Source: Bacillus thuringiensis (GTDB taxonomy: Bacteria > Bacillota > Bacilli > Bacillales > Bacillaceae_G). From it: a stretch of DNA of 64,000 bases. The DNA lies in contig NZ_CP012099.1 of NCBI RefSeq assembly GCF_001182785.1, forward strand, positions 2,726,501 to 2,790,500, read 5' to 3'. The notes under the pieces are model-generated. The model had not been told where the DNA came from, did no database searches, and saw only the letters and a program-made list of their open reading frames with translations. The position numbers and the translations under genes are program-made. Position 1 is the first letter of the stretch; every line of letters starts with the position of its first letter. This document shows positions 43,466 to 52,542 of the stretch, in pieces.

Positions 43466-43606
43466 TAAAGTTGTTTAATTCTTATTGAATTAAAGCATGT
43501 GTTTGTTTAAGTGTATACATTCACCATTTATAAATTCTCTCAAATATACTATCAGTTTATATATTTCTCATTCTTCTCTAACAGGTTCAAAATAAATTGT
43601 AATTGG

Positions 43607-44311
43607 TTAATCGATATGTTTGTGTAACCACTGTTCAAATATCTTTAACTGTTCTTCAGTATGAAAGTAATGTTCACCCGTCTCCATAACTTCTAATTCA
43701 CAACGATGTTTTTTTGTAAAATAGTTAATAGTTTCAAATTCGCACAGTTCATCCTTGGCTCCGTACATAATATATGTATCTGTATTCCATGTACTAATAG
43801 GATGCTCTTTTACATAGCATAAATAATCCCAATATAACTTTTGACCAATAGGTGTCTCTATAGTCATTTCTTTTTCTAAAAGCTCCGGTGTTACATTAAA
43901 CCATTTCATCATATTTTCGATAATTCGTTCCATATTAACTACTGGTGATAAAAATAATGCCTTTTCTATCACATCATTTCGAAAAGCTAAAAGGCTAAAA
44001 TACGCTCCCATACTACATGCAAACACGTTTATTTCTTTCCAATGTTCTTTTGCATAATTCATAATTATAGATAATTCACTAACACAAATCTGTACTTTGC
44101 AAGGAGTGTTATCATTTTTTCTTTCTCCATGCTCAGGTAAATCAAAGCTTAGTACTTGATAACCTTTTTGATTAGCTTCTTCAGCTAATATTTGAATAAT
44201 TGCATATTCCTTATTTGACATATTTCCATGTATTGCAATAAAAACTTTTTCACTTTTATCTCCCCACAAAACCGCGGGAATATTACTAATGTTAAAATTA
44301 TCTTTAAGCAT
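43607..44311 (-). CDS. Alpha/beta hydrolase
   Basis: 234 residues. An alpha/beta hydrolase with the HGNMSNK oxyanion turn (VFIAIHGNMSNK), nucleophile elbow FACSMGAYF (C-S-M-G in place of GxSxG's first Gly), acid Asp in GAKDELCEFE and His in GEHYF. Substrate unknown. The start ATG at 44311 has GGAGG upstream, so the frame to 44362 is an over-extension. The first Gly of the elbow is changed to Cys, which is tolerated in some family members. Confidence 0.82.
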   Translation of the reverse strand: MLKDNFNISNIPAVLWGDKSEKVFIAIHGNMSNKEYAIIQILAEEANQKGYQVLSFDLPEHGERKNDNTPCKVQICVSELSIIMNYAKEHWKEINVFACSMGAYFSLLAFRNDVIEKALFLSPVVNMERIIENMMKWFNVTPELLEKEMTIETPIGQKLYWDYLCYVKEHPISTWNTDTYIMYGAKDELCEFETINYFTKKHRCELEVMETGEHYFHTEEQLKIFEQWLHKHID

Positions 44312-44480
44312 ATTTCCTCCATGGAATAAGATATATAGGAATTGGTAAAAAACTGCACACACTTAATAATCCTCTACTCAGTTTTAAAAAAATCAAACTA
44401 TTACTAATTTATCACAAATGAATTCTACTCCGTTCGTGGAAGAAGGATTTTTAAAATATTATATGATTTTTCAAATGACT

Positions 44481-45143
44481 TTATAATCTCTGCACAGTAG
44501 GCAATATTTCCTTCAACTCCATTAAATCATCTATTACTATATCAGCCTGAGCAAGTTCATCTTCTTGCGCAAAATCAAAATTACACCCAATTGCAAGTAA
44601 ACCGTTGTCTTTCGCTGCATTTATATCAGATAGCCGGTCACCAACTACCGCTGCCTCTTTTATATCATATTTATTCATAATACTTTTAACTAAGTCACCT
44701 TTATTTAGCGATTGTATTTGTTCAATACTAAACGTTTCAGTCACCCACTTGTCTAAAGCATAATAAGTTACGATTGCTCGTAAATATTCTTTCAAACCAT
44801 TACTAGCAATGTAAATTGAACAATTATTTTCTTTTATATATGTAAATATTTCTTTTACATTTGGATATAAAGCGCCTTTTCCGCTTTTTATGTTTTCAAT
44901 AAGTCTATCTAAAAAATATGCATCTGTTTGTTCTCTTACTTCAATAGAATGGTCCGGTAATAAAGCTTCCCAAACTTTCGGTAACGGCACACCCATAATT
45001 TCTCTATATTTATCAATTGGTGTTACTGTATCCCATAATTGTAGTGATCTTAAGTGATCAAAAGTATCATCTAACGATAATTCTAAAATTTTATCTGTTT
45101 GAAATAACGTTCCGTCCATATCAAAAATTAATGCTTGTAACAT
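44481..45143 (-). CDS. HAD-superfamily phosphatase
   Basis: 220 residues with HAD motifs: DMDGTLFQ (motif I, catalytic Asp9), YIASNG (motif II), Lys in LNKGDLVK (motif III) and VVGDRLSDINAAK (motif IV). The cap region (about 18-85) matches beta-PGM/Gph-type proteins. Last gene of a five-gene operon, 19 bases after the nucleosidase gene, so it could dephosphorylate a sugar or nucleoside intermediate made by the others. That is inference. The ATG has AAAGGAG upstream. Confidence 0.87.
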   Translation of the reverse strand: MLQALIFDMDGTLFQTDKILELSLDDTFDHLRSLQLWDTVTPIDKYREIMGVPLPKVWEALLPDHSIEVREQTDAYFLDRLIENIKSGKGALYPNVKEIFTYIKENNCSIYIASNGLKEYLRAIVTYYALDKWVTETFSIEQIQSLNKGDLVKSIMNKYDIKEAAVVGDRLSDINAAKDNGLLAIGCNFDFAQEDELAQADIVIDDLMELKEILPTVQRL

Positions 45144-45162
45144 CTCATTATCTCCTTTTGAA

Positions 45163-45864
45163 CTATAGTACAGTTTTACTCGTTATATTTTTAAGCATCT
45201 CAATAATAATTTCTGAGCAATAATTCGCAGCAGTTTTCGCGAAGTCATCATAAGAAATTTGAGCTTCATCATCTGCGCTGTCAGAAATACATCTTATAAT
45301 GAGAAACGGTATATCATTTATGTAGGCAACATGTCCAATTGCTGCCCCTTCCATTTCTGTACAATGAGGTGCGTATTCGTCTATTAATTTCGCCTTTAAC
45401 TTTGAATCTTCAACAAAACATTCACCGCTGACAATTCTTCCTTCATGAACTGCAATCTGTAAACTACTACTAATACAAGCTTTACGTGCTAACTCTACCA
45501 ATTCCTTACTTGCTATAAATTCCTCTTGGAACGGAAATAAATTTTTCATTTGAGTTTTACTTACATCATGATGAGTAACGTTAGTTGAAATAACTATATC
45601 GCCGACTTTTACATCTGAATGTAATCCGCCAGCAACGCCCGTATTAATAATAGAGTCTACATCAAATTTATGAATTAATGTTTGCGCGCATGCAGCTGCA
45701 TTTACTTTCCCTACACCAGAACGTGTAATAATTACTTCTATTCCCATGAATTCTCCAATATAAAAAGGCATTCCCGCTATCGTCTGTTCCTCTTGTATAA
45801 CTAGTTTTTCTAAAAGTAAATCTATTTCAATTTGCATTGCTCCAATAATGCCGATTCTGTTCAT
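45163..45864 (-). CDS. mtnN: 5'-Methylthioadenosine/S-adenosylhomocysteine nucleosidase
   Basis: 233 residues. The family core is clear: IGIIGAMQIEIDLLL, VITRSGVGKVNAA, INTGVAGGL, the FVEDSKLKAKLIDEY segment, TEMEGAAIGHVA (catalytic Glu, ribose contact) and IIRCISDSADDEA with the catalytic Asp. It cleaves the adenine from MTA, SAH or 5'-deoxyadenosine. The usual housekeeping mtnN lies near other salvage genes. This copy is inside an operon with a kinase, a glycosyltransferase and a phosphatase, 20 bases from the kinase gene. The ATG has AGAGGAG upstream. Confidence 0.9.
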   Translation of the reverse strand: MNRIGIIGAMQIEIDLLLEKLVIQEEQTIAGMPFYIGEFMGIEVIITRSGVGKVNAAACAQTLIHKFDVDSIINTGVAGGLHSDVKVGDIVISTNVTHHDVSKTQMKNLFPFQEEFIASKELVELARKACISSSLQIAVHEGRIVSGECFVEDSKLKAKLIDEYAPHCTEMEGAAIGHVAYINDIPFLIIRCISDSADDEAQISYDDFAKTAANYCSEIIIEMLKNITSKTVL

Positions 45865-45884
45865 GTATGTAGTCTCCTCTTTAT

Positions 45885-46883
45885 TTATAAGTCGGCCAAT
45901 ATATTATGTAATACACCATAATTTTCAGCTATCCAATTCATTTCATCTGCAAAGCGTGAAGGTGGTACACTATGCTGATCCATATTGGCATGAATCCACC
46001 AAGTACTTTCCATGTACCAAAGGATTTGAATTGCCCGAACAATATTCCCTACTGGAAAGTCTACTTCATTGCGGTAACCTTCTAAAAATGATGCAACAAG
46101 ACTCTTATTTAATACTCCGTCACTTAATGCACACGATATAACTACACGGCCAATATCTAACTCTACATAATCGTAATCCATGCGATCAAAATCAAGAATC
46201 GCTGATACTTTATCATTAAGAAACAAGAAATTATCTACCCATAAATCACGGTGCACCCATCCACATTTGCTATTATGAAATTGATCTACACTTACCAATT
46301 GTGTTGCCTCTTGTTGTAATTTTATATAAGGGAGAATGTGCTCTTTTCCTAGATTCTCTACTTCTCTCCTTTTATCTTCCCAATGTTTCAATCTTGCCTC
46401 TTTAGTAGGTGGAACAAATTTAGGATTTTCTCCTTTTATTAAAGAGCCATCATTTAACAAGTTATGCATATAACCTATCGTCTGACCAAGAGAGTGAATT
46501 TCCTTTTGATTCACTTTTCCTGGTGAAACTAAGCTACCTTCCTTATGTTCTAATACTATAAATCTTTCATCACTTTTTGATATATGCATTACATTATTTT
46601 TATAAATTAATACCTTTGGACAACTTACACCATTATTATGTAATCTTTGCTGTTGTTGTAATGCTTGTATTAAAAGGTCCGAGTTATACATTTTGTACCG
46701 TTCTTGATTATATTGCTTTAATACAAAATCCCCTGCATCCGTTTCGAGTTTCCACTTCAAATTTAGCCAACCACGATGAATAGGTATTGCATTTCGAATT
46801 TTAAATTCAAATAAAGTTTCGCATTCTACTTTCAACTCTTGAAAAATGATTGTAGCTTTTTCATTAGATAACGGCTCTATCAT
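45885..46883 (-). CDS. APH-like small-molecule kinase
   Basis: 332 residues of the aminoglycoside phosphotransferase/CotS-like fold. The ATP-site Lys is likely in GDFVLKQY, the catalytic motif is WVHRDLWVDNFLF (HxDxxxxN), and the metal motif is ILDFDRMD. Substrates of the family include choline, homoserine, methylthioribose, fructosamine and aminoglycosides. It is in an operon with an MTA/SAH nucleosidase, so a ribose-type substrate is possible, but nothing in the sequence decides it. Gaps of 15 and 20 bases to its neighbours. Confidence 0.85.
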   Translation of the reverse strand: MIEPLSNEKATIIFQELKVECETLFEFKIRNAIPIHRGWLNLKWKLETDAGDFVLKQYNQERYKMYNSDLLIQALQQQQRLHNNGVSCPKVLIYKNNVMHISKSDERFIVLEHKEGSLVSPGKVNQKEIHSLGQTIGYMHNLLNDGSLIKGENPKFVPPTKEARLKHWEDKRREVENLGKEHILPYIKLQQEATQLVSVDQFHNSKCGWVHRDLWVDNFLFLNDKVSAILDFDRMDYDYVELDIGRVVISCALSDGVLNKSLVASFLEGYRNEVDFPVGNIVRAIQILWYMESTWWIHANMDQHSVPPSRFADEMNWIAENYGVLHNILADL

Positions 46884-46898
46884 CTTACTTGTCCTTTC

Positions 46899-47651
46899 TT
46901 AACTTGGCATTCCTTTCACTCTCTCTAACATAACCGACAATAAAAATTTCGGAAGTACAAGTTGTCTCTTTAACCTTTTTGGCTGTGAGAGTAACCTATA
47001 CAGCCATTCAGTTCCAGTATCCCTCATTATTTTCGGCGCTCTTTTTACAGTACCAGATATTATATCAATCATGCCTCCGATACCAATAGATAGCGGAACG
47101 TTTAATGTTTGTATGTTTTCATAGATGAACTCTTCTTGTTTTGGTGAACCTAGTCCTACGAGTAGTAAATGCGGCTTGAATTGCTTAATTTTTATTTTTA
47201 TTTTTTCTATTTCTTCACCATTTACAAATCCATGCTGTCCTTTAAACTGTGCTCCTGGGAACTGCTCATTTAATTTTTCTAATGCCTTTTTATTACTTTC
47301 TGGAGCGGCTCCAAAAAGAAAGACACGATATTCATTGTCGTTACAATATTTTATTAAATCGTGAGTTAAATCCGCCCCAGTAACACGTTCTTTCAAAGTT
47401 CCTTTTAATATTTTCGAGCCAATTATGACACCAATCCCGTCCGCTGTTATTAAATCCGCAGATAGTAACATCTTTTTAAACTGCTTTGATTTTTCCGTAT
47501 TTTCCTTTGCAGACATAACAATTTCAGGATTTGCAGTTACTACAAACCTTGGTTTCTCTTGCTGCTCATGTAGCCAACCTTTTAATAAACTTATAGCTTT
47601 TGCATATTCTAAAGTTGAAAAAGGTATACCTTTTATAAACTGCTGATCCAC
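46899..47651 (-). CDS. WecG/TagA/CpsF-family glycosyltransferase
   Basis: 250 residues. GT26 motifs: FVVTANPEIV (conserved Thr), LITADGIGVIIG (Asp), RVTGADL, FLFGAAPESN and LLVGLGSPKQEEFIY, with the basic tail RLLSQPKRLKRQ that docks such enzymes on the membrane. Members add ManNAc or related sugars to undecaprenyl-PP-GlcNAc in wall-polymer synthesis. No other tag or polysaccharide genes surround it, which is unusual. It is second in the five-gene operon, 12 bases after the M3 peptidase. It starts with GTG at 47651 behind AAGGAGAG. Confidence 0.88.
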   Translation of the reverse strand: MDQQFIKGIPFSTLEYAKAISLLKGWLHEQQEKPRFVVTANPEIVMSAKENTEKSKQFKKMLLSADLITADGIGVIIGSKILKGTLKERVTGADLTHDLIKYCNDNEYRVFLFGAAPESNKKALEKLNEQFPGAQFKGQHGFVNGEEIEKIKIKIKQFKPHLLLVGLGSPKQEEFIYENIQTLNVPLSIGIGGMIDIISGTVKRAPKIMRDTGTEWLYRLLSQPKRLKRQLVLPKFLLSVMLERVKGMPS

Positions 47652-47663
47652 TATACTCTCTCC

Positions 47664-49247
47664 TTAAATAAGCTGCAAATATTCATCAATGTCTTTAGAA
47701 ATTTGAATAAAAGCCTTATTCCAAAATTCATAATTCCTTATATCTATTTCAAAATATTTTTTCATAAGCTCCTCTACTGGAGCCTTTCCTGTTTCTCGTA
47801 AAAACTCTTTATATTTCGGATGAAAAGTACCTTTACTTTCTTGAGCTATTTCTAATAAACTAAAACTTACTAAATATCCAAATGTGTATGGATAATTGTA
47901 AAAAGGAACATCTGCTATATAAAATTGAATATATTTCATCCATACAAACGGCTGGTATTCACTTAAAGCATTTCCATATGCTTCTTTTTGTGCCATTATA
48001 GATAATTTCTCAATTTCATCAGCACTTAATGGACCCTCTTTACATTTTTCATAAAATGTTCTTTCAAACTGATACGATGCTCGTATTGCCATTACATAAT
48101 TAAAACTATTTCTTATTTTCCAGCTAAGCAATGCCTTTTTCATATCTTTACTATCCGTTGTTTCAATTAGATAATTTAAGAGTACCGTTTCAAAGAAAAT
48201 AGATGCTGATTCAGCCGTACTCATCGGCAAATAATCATCTAAAAAAGATGTAGATTGTTCAAAACTCATATTATAAAAATGCCAAGCATGTCCTAATTCA
48301 TGAGCGAGCACTCTTACACTATCTATACTCCCATCATAACGCATGGAGATTCTCGATTCTTTCTCACTGAAAAATGGAGCACAAAACCCACCTGATGGTT
48401 TATTCTCTCTCGGTTCAGCATCTATCCATCCACTTTCTATCGCATTACGTGCAAATTCTGCTAATTCTTCATCAATATTCTTACATGCATCATAAACGTT
48501 TTGTACTGCTACTGAAAAAGGAATAGTAACCTCATTACTTTCCTTTACTGTCATAAGTTCATGCCATGTAATCGAAGCCTTCCCTTTCTTATACATGTTT
48601 AAAGCACTTACTAATTTATCAAGATTTTCTTCTGTCACATTCCACATTTGTAATAATACAGTTTCTGAAATGCCATTCGCATGAAAAGATTGTGTTAAAA
48701 TCTCTCTATCTTCTATGTCATTACTCTTTGTATTACGCAATCTTCCTATTTGATTTAATACAGTAGCAAAGATTTCTTTTTCTTTATTTAATGCATTTGT
48801 AAGTAACTCGAATACTTCTAATCTTTCCTTTTCATTATCACTATTCATTGCAATAGTATTTGCTTGTCCAAAGGATAAAAGTTTATTATTGTGCTCTATT
48901 TCTATTCTATCCCGTAATTGTATGTACATATTTTCCCACGCATTAAGTTCATCTTTTATTAACTTAGTATTATCTGAAGTTTCCACTTCATTATGTTTTA
49001 TTACTTGCTGTACTTCACTTTTTAGTTCCTTCACTTTCACAGTCAATTTAGTAAGGTCAGATGAAACACTTTCTTCAACCGATTGACAGTAGAAATAGTA
49101 TTCCGCTTTTTCAATAGCTTGTATAAGCTTTGAAAGAACCTCTACATCTTTTGTTACAAAATATTGCTCTTTCAACTCCAAAATCGGAAATAGAATATCC
49201 TCATTCAAATACAATCGATTTAAATCCCATCTAGAAATTTCTTGCAT
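47664..49247 (-). CDS. M3-family oligoendopeptidase
   Basis: 527 residues. Zinc site HELGH at 316-320 (RVLAHELGHAWHFYN), third-ligand Glu in MSTAESASIFFETVL, the preceding FCAPFFSEKESRISM and late IQFYIADVPFYNYPYTFGY, which matches PepF/M3B peptidases. Predicted cytosolic oligopeptidase. It is the first gene of an operon with a TagA-like transferase, an APH-like kinase, MTA/SAH nucleosidase and HAD phosphatase, although no functional link is evident. The ATG has AGGAGG upstream at slightly long spacing (11 bases). Paralogous in family to 3865-5511. Confidence 0.88.
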   Translation of the reverse strand: MQEISRWDLNRLYLNEDILFPILELKEQYFVTKDVEVLSKLIQAIEKAEYYFYCQSVEESVSSDLTKLTVKVKELKSEVQQVIKHNEVETSDNTKLIKDELNAWENMYIQLRDRIEIEHNNKLLSFGQANTIAMNSDNEKERLEVFELLTNALNKEKEIFATVLNQIGRLRNTKSNDIEDREILTQSFHANGISETVLLQMWNVTEENLDKLVSALNMYKKGKASITWHELMTVKESNEVTIPFSVAVQNVYDACKNIDEELAEFARNAIESGWIDAEPRENKPSGGFCAPFFSEKESRISMRYDGSIDSVRVLAHELGHAWHFYNMSFEQSTSFLDDYLPMSTAESASIFFETVLLNYLIETTDSKDMKKALLSWKIRNSFNYVMAIRASYQFERTFYEKCKEGPLSADEIEKLSIMAQKEAYGNALSEYQPFVWMKYIQFYIADVPFYNYPYTFGYLVSFSLLEIAQESKGTFHPKYKEFLRETGKAPVEELMKKYFEIDIRNYEFWNKAFIQISKDIDEYLQLI

Positions 49248-49511
49248 TTTTATAGCCGCCTCCTATTTTTACAAATAGTTACAGATATTTCTCCCTACAC
49301 AATTATATATGAAATAGCAAAATTTCGATATCATTAAATATTCAGATTCCTATAAATACATTCGTATTTATACTCTTTTCTTCTACCATTAAGTATCATT
49401 CCACATATAAAAAATACTCCCTCTACAAGAGGGCATTTGATATAGGAAAACTTCAAAGATTTTATCTTCATCAATACCATATCGACCGATTATCACAGAT
49501 TAAAAAATAAA

Positions 49512-49539
49512 AAAGGATTGATCAAAAGATCAATCCTTT
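49512..49539 (-). terminator. Terminator of the DegV gene
   Basis: AAAGGATTGATC (49512-49523), AAAA loop, GATCAATCCTTT (49528-49539), then TTTTTATTTTTT on the minus strand. Overlaps the stop codon. Confidence 0.85.
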
Positions 49540-50398
49540 ACTCTACTTCATTTAAGAAAAATAACGTTATAACGCCAGGACCTGTATGTGCTCCGATTGC
49601 TGCACCAATTGTATTTACGATAAATACTTCACAGCCAAATCTTTCCGTAATTAATGATTTTAATGCTTCAGCTGTTTCTAAGTCGTCGCCATGAGTCATA
49701 GCAATTGTTTGACCTTTAAGGTCTTTTCCGCGCTCTTCCATAATATCTACAATTCGGCCAAGTACTTTCTTTTTCCCTCGTACCTTTTCAAGTGGTACAA
49801 GTTTTCCTTCTTCCACGTTTAAGATCGGCTTAATGTTTAGTAAACCACCGATAAAACCAGCTACTTTACTTAAACGTCCACCTCTAACAAGGTACTGTAA
49901 GTCAGCTACAGTAAAGATGTGCTCCATATGGTTCATTAGAAAAGCGACACGGTTTAAAATATCTTCTTTTAATGCGCCGTCTTTTGCCATTTTAGCAGCT
50001 TCTAAAACGACAAGACCTTGACCAAGCGAAGCACATTTCGTATCAATAATTTCTAAATCTAAATCTGCATATGTTTCTTTTACTTCCTCTTTAATGACAA
50101 CTGATGATTGATATGTACCAGATAGTTCAGATGAAAAAGCTAAATATATACAAGGATTACCTTCTTTTGCATAAGAAACAAATTTTTCTTGGAAAGTTTC
50201 AAGTGAAGGCAATGACGTTCTATAAACAGCGCCTTCTCTCATTTTTTGCAATAATGTAACTGACTCTAATGTTACTCCATCTAAATACTCTGTTTCTGCT
50301 TCATCATATACACGGAGTGGAATTAAATCAATATCATATGCTTGCAGCAATTCTACTGGTAAATCCGCCGCACTATCCGTAATGATTTTAACACCCAT
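49538..50398 (-). CDS. DegV-family fatty-acid-binding protein
   Basis: 286 residues. DegV fold with KIITDSAADLPVEL, TSLPSLETFQEKF (conserved TSxPS, fatty-acid carboxylate contact), IYLAFSSELSGTYQSS and the end IGAAIGAHTGPGVITLFF. Such proteins bind fatty acids and, in Firmicutes, FakB members present them to FakA kinase for phospholipid synthesis. FakA is not in the window. The ATG has GAGG upstream. Monocistronic. Confidence 0.9.
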   Translation of the reverse strand: MGVKIITDSAADLPVELLQAYDIDLIPLRVYDEAETEYLDGVTLESVTLLQKMREGAVYRTSLPSLETFQEKFVSYAKEGNPCIYLAFSSELSGTYQSSVVIKEEVKETYADLDLEIIDTKCASLGQGLVVLEAAKMAKDGALKEDILNRVAFLMNHMEHIFTVADLQYLVRGGRLSKVAGFIGGLLNIKPILNVEEGKLVPLEKVRGKKKVLGRIVDIMEERGKDLKGQTIAMTHGDDLETAEALKSLITERFGCEVFIVNTIGAAIGAHTGPGVITLFFLNEVE

Positions 50399-50622
50399 TT
50401 TTAAACCTCTATTCTGTTATAAATATAAAATAATAAAATAAAAATAGTACTTTTAAATTATATACGTAAAACTTAAATGAAGAAAGGAAAACACTTTATA
50501 TTGTATGCACTATTCTTCAAAACTTGAACTATTAATGAAAATTATGCGATTCCAACTACTTTTTCCCTAAAATTATTTTCTATATAATGAAAATAGCGCA
50601 ATTTGGCCAAAGGAGGATGCAC

Positions 50623-51054
50623 ATGAGTATTCAACTAGCTACATCTAATGATTTAGAATGGATTAATAATCAATATGAATCGATAGGGTTTGTAAGAAGT
50701 GATTTAAAGAGAGATAAAGTTGCAATTATTACATATAACAACGAGTATGCAGGTGTTGGACGATTAGTCCAACTAGATGCAGATACTTTAGAAATGGGCG
50801 GAATTTTTATTCTGCCTCAATTTAGAGGGCTACAATTAGCTGGTGAGCTTGTTTCATTTTTAGTAGAAACTGCGAGAAAATCACAAATACAAGATGTATA
50901 TTGTCTTCCTTTTGAGGAATTAGAAAACTTTTATAAGAAATATGGCTATACTGAAGTCGATACTACGAAAGAAGCAGTCCATCCAATTATTCTAAAAAAA
51001 TATAATTGGTGTTTGGAGAACTACGAAAAACACGTTCTACTATTTAAATTGTAA
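50623..51054 (+). CDS. GNAT-family N-acetyltransferase
   Basis: 143 residues with the GNAT core: EMGGIFILPQFRGLQLAGELVSFLVETARK (motif A; Q/RxxGxA loop reads RGLQLA), then VYCLPFEELENFYKKYGYTEV. The substrate is unknown. The frame is open from 50587, but AAAGGAGG precedes the ATG at 50623. A short bcr1-type repeat starts six bases past the stop. Confidence 0.82.
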   Translation: MSIQLATSNDLEWINNQYESIGFVRSDLKRDKVAIITYNNEYAGVGRLVQLDADTLEMGGIFILPQFRGLQLAGELVSFLVETARKSQIQDVYCLPFEELENFYKKYGYTEVDTTKEAVHPIILKKYNWCLENYEKHVLLFKL

Positions 51055-51059
51055 ATGTA

Positions 51060-51113
51060 ATAAAGTGAAACTTTAATCAGTGGGGGTTTTACTGCCCTTT
51101 AATGCGGAATAAA
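51060..51113. repeat. Short bcr1-type repeat, copy 3
   Basis: 54 bases bounded by ATAAA (51060-51064, 51109-51113). It carries AAAGTGAAACTTTAATCAGT, GGGGGTTTTACTGCCC and GCGGAATAAA, joining the two ends of the element without the middle. It appears to be an internal-deletion form. Confidence 0.65.
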
Positions 51114-51274
51114 AAAGTATATTCTCAATCGTTTTTCTATCAGTACTCCTAATCGGAGCCTAAGGATTAATCAAAGATATTTTATCTCTCCTTTTATAAA
51201 TGGCTGATTAAAACTTAATGTTCCGTCAATACTATAGGTAACATGATTGTATTTCTCCATTCTCCCTTGGAGAG

Positions 51275-51312
51275 GAGCAGTTAGCTTTTGCTAGCTGCTC
51301 TTTTATTTTTTC
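51275..51312 (+). terminator. Strong plus-strand terminator without nearby gene
   Basis: GAGCAGTTAGC (51275-51285), TTTT, GCTAGCTGCTC (51290-51300), then TTTTATTTTTT. 220 bases past the GNAT stop. It may end a long 3' UTR or a small RNA. Confidence 0.75.
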
Positions 51313-51393
51313 AAAAAGTTACATAAATATCTTTAATTCCAAACATTCAAAAGATAAAATGTGATAAGATTGTTATGAAGATATTTACCAACT

Positions 51394-51438
51394 AATAAAT
51401 GCGCCCTAGACTTATGTACTAGGGTGCATTTATTTTTT
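51394..51438 (-). terminator. Terminator of the ZmaR-like gene
   Basis: AATAAATGCGCCCTAG (51394-51409) and CTAGGGTGCATTTATT (51419-51434), one mismatch. Confidence 0.75.
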
Positions 51439-51456
51439 AGTATGTAATTCCTTCAC

Positions 51457-52227
51457 TCATCTATTATCCACAAAATAAGTATCATACGCTTTATCAAAAA
51501 CATATCCTAACTTTTCTGCCAGGTTAGCAGATGTAGTATTCGCTGCGTCCCAGTTTGGATACTTTCCATTTTCTAAGCAATCCAATATAAGAGCTGCACT
51601 AACTACAGTTGCCAAACCTTTTCTTCTATGATTGTGATCAGTCGCTACTTCAATTTCAATTCCATCATTATAAATACTATACGAGGATGCACCGCATACA
51701 ACTTCTCCGTTATATAAAATGCTATAACCTATACCACGGTTTATATAATCTTCTACCGACTGAAATTGACTTGTAAAATCTTCGGAGATCTTATGTAATG
51801 TAGGGCTATTTGCGATATGCTCATCTATTCTTTTTAACTCATATCCTTTTGGAAGTATTGATATAAAAGACTGTAATTTTGAACGATTAAAACCTTCTGA
51901 ATTTCGTTTGAACTTATAGCGTAAAAACTTATCTATTTTTCTTTCATGGAATGTTTCTAAGCGTTGTTTCCACTCTTCACTATTTACGATAACTAAAATT
52001 CTTTCAGGAATATTACGTAATAACTCTTCTATTTCTTGCACATTTGGGTCTCCAGCGTAAAATGTGAAAATTCCTACCGTAACTTGTGCTACTGTTGGAT
52101 TTTCAAGATCATTTACCCAAGCAGTACCCATATGCCCTTGTAAATAAGAAAGTAAAACAACGTTATTGAAATCATTAAACATAGAAACTAGTTTTTTTCT
52201 TGTATGCATATCCGCTTCATATATCAT
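51457..52227 (-). CDS. GNAT acetyltransferase of the ZmaR type
   Basis: 256 residues. The C-terminal half has a GNAT core, IEIEVATDHNHRRKGLATVVSAALILDCL (motif A HRRKGLA) and PNWDAANTTSANLAEKLGY. The N-terminal half is a degenerate domain (FNDFNNVVLLSYLQGHMGTAWV...), as in the GNAT_acetyltran family that includes the zwittermicin A self-resistance enzyme ZmaR. No antibiotic cluster is nearby, so resistance is only a family association. The ATG at 52227 has a weak GCGGGA site. Confidence 0.8.
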   Translation of the reverse strand: MIYEADMHTRKKLVSMFNDFNNVVLLSYLQGHMGTAWVNDLENPTVAQVTVGIFTFYAGDPNVQEIEELLRNIPERILVIVNSEEWKQRLETFHERKIDKFLRYKFKRNSEGFNRSKLQSFISILPKGYELKRIDEHIANSPTLHKISEDFTSQFQSVEDYINRGIGYSILYNGEVVCGASSYSIYNDGIEIEVATDHNHRRKGLATVVSAALILDCLENGKYPNWDAANTTSANLAEKLGYVFDKAYDTYFVDNR

Positions 52228-52542
52228 TTACATTCCCGCCTTCTATAAAATCAATCTTATTCTAAATCTTTAAGAATCAACTTATATAATTTTTCAATCG
52301 ACCATTTACCATATAAGCAAACACCTATCAAACTAAATTTTTATATAATTATAAATCATTCGCAAATATAAAATTATTATAACATCTAATAAAAAAAGAG
52401 TACCTCACTTTTTCGACTTCAGAATATATATCTTATTATCTAAATGAAACCTATTTGTTGATAAAGTTTTAACCATATATCCAATTAAGCTGAATAAATG
52501 TAAGATTAATTTATAAATAAGCTTTTTAAGGGGGATTATAAA
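52228..52542. other. Divergent intergenic region
   Basis: 315 AT-rich bases between the ZmaR-like gene and the YcaC-like gene. It should contain both promoters. No hairpin, repeat or convincing frame was found. Confidence 0.5.

Larger units (their letters stand above)
43277..43606. other. Intergenic region with two hairpins
   Basis: 330 bases. One hairpin lies at 43302-43336 (AAAACGCTC/GAGCATTTT arms) just upstream of the GNAT gene, and one at 43428-43465 (AAGAGCCTT/AAGGCTCTT). No supported reading frame. Confidence 0.5.
51055..51456. other. Gap with short repeat, orphan terminator and convergent terminator
   Basis: 402 bases. It holds a shortened bcr1-type repeat (51060-51113), an AT-rich stretch without frames, a plus-strand terminator (51275-51312) that no plus gene closely precedes, and a terminator for the minus GNAT gene (51394-51434). 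Confidence 0.6.
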
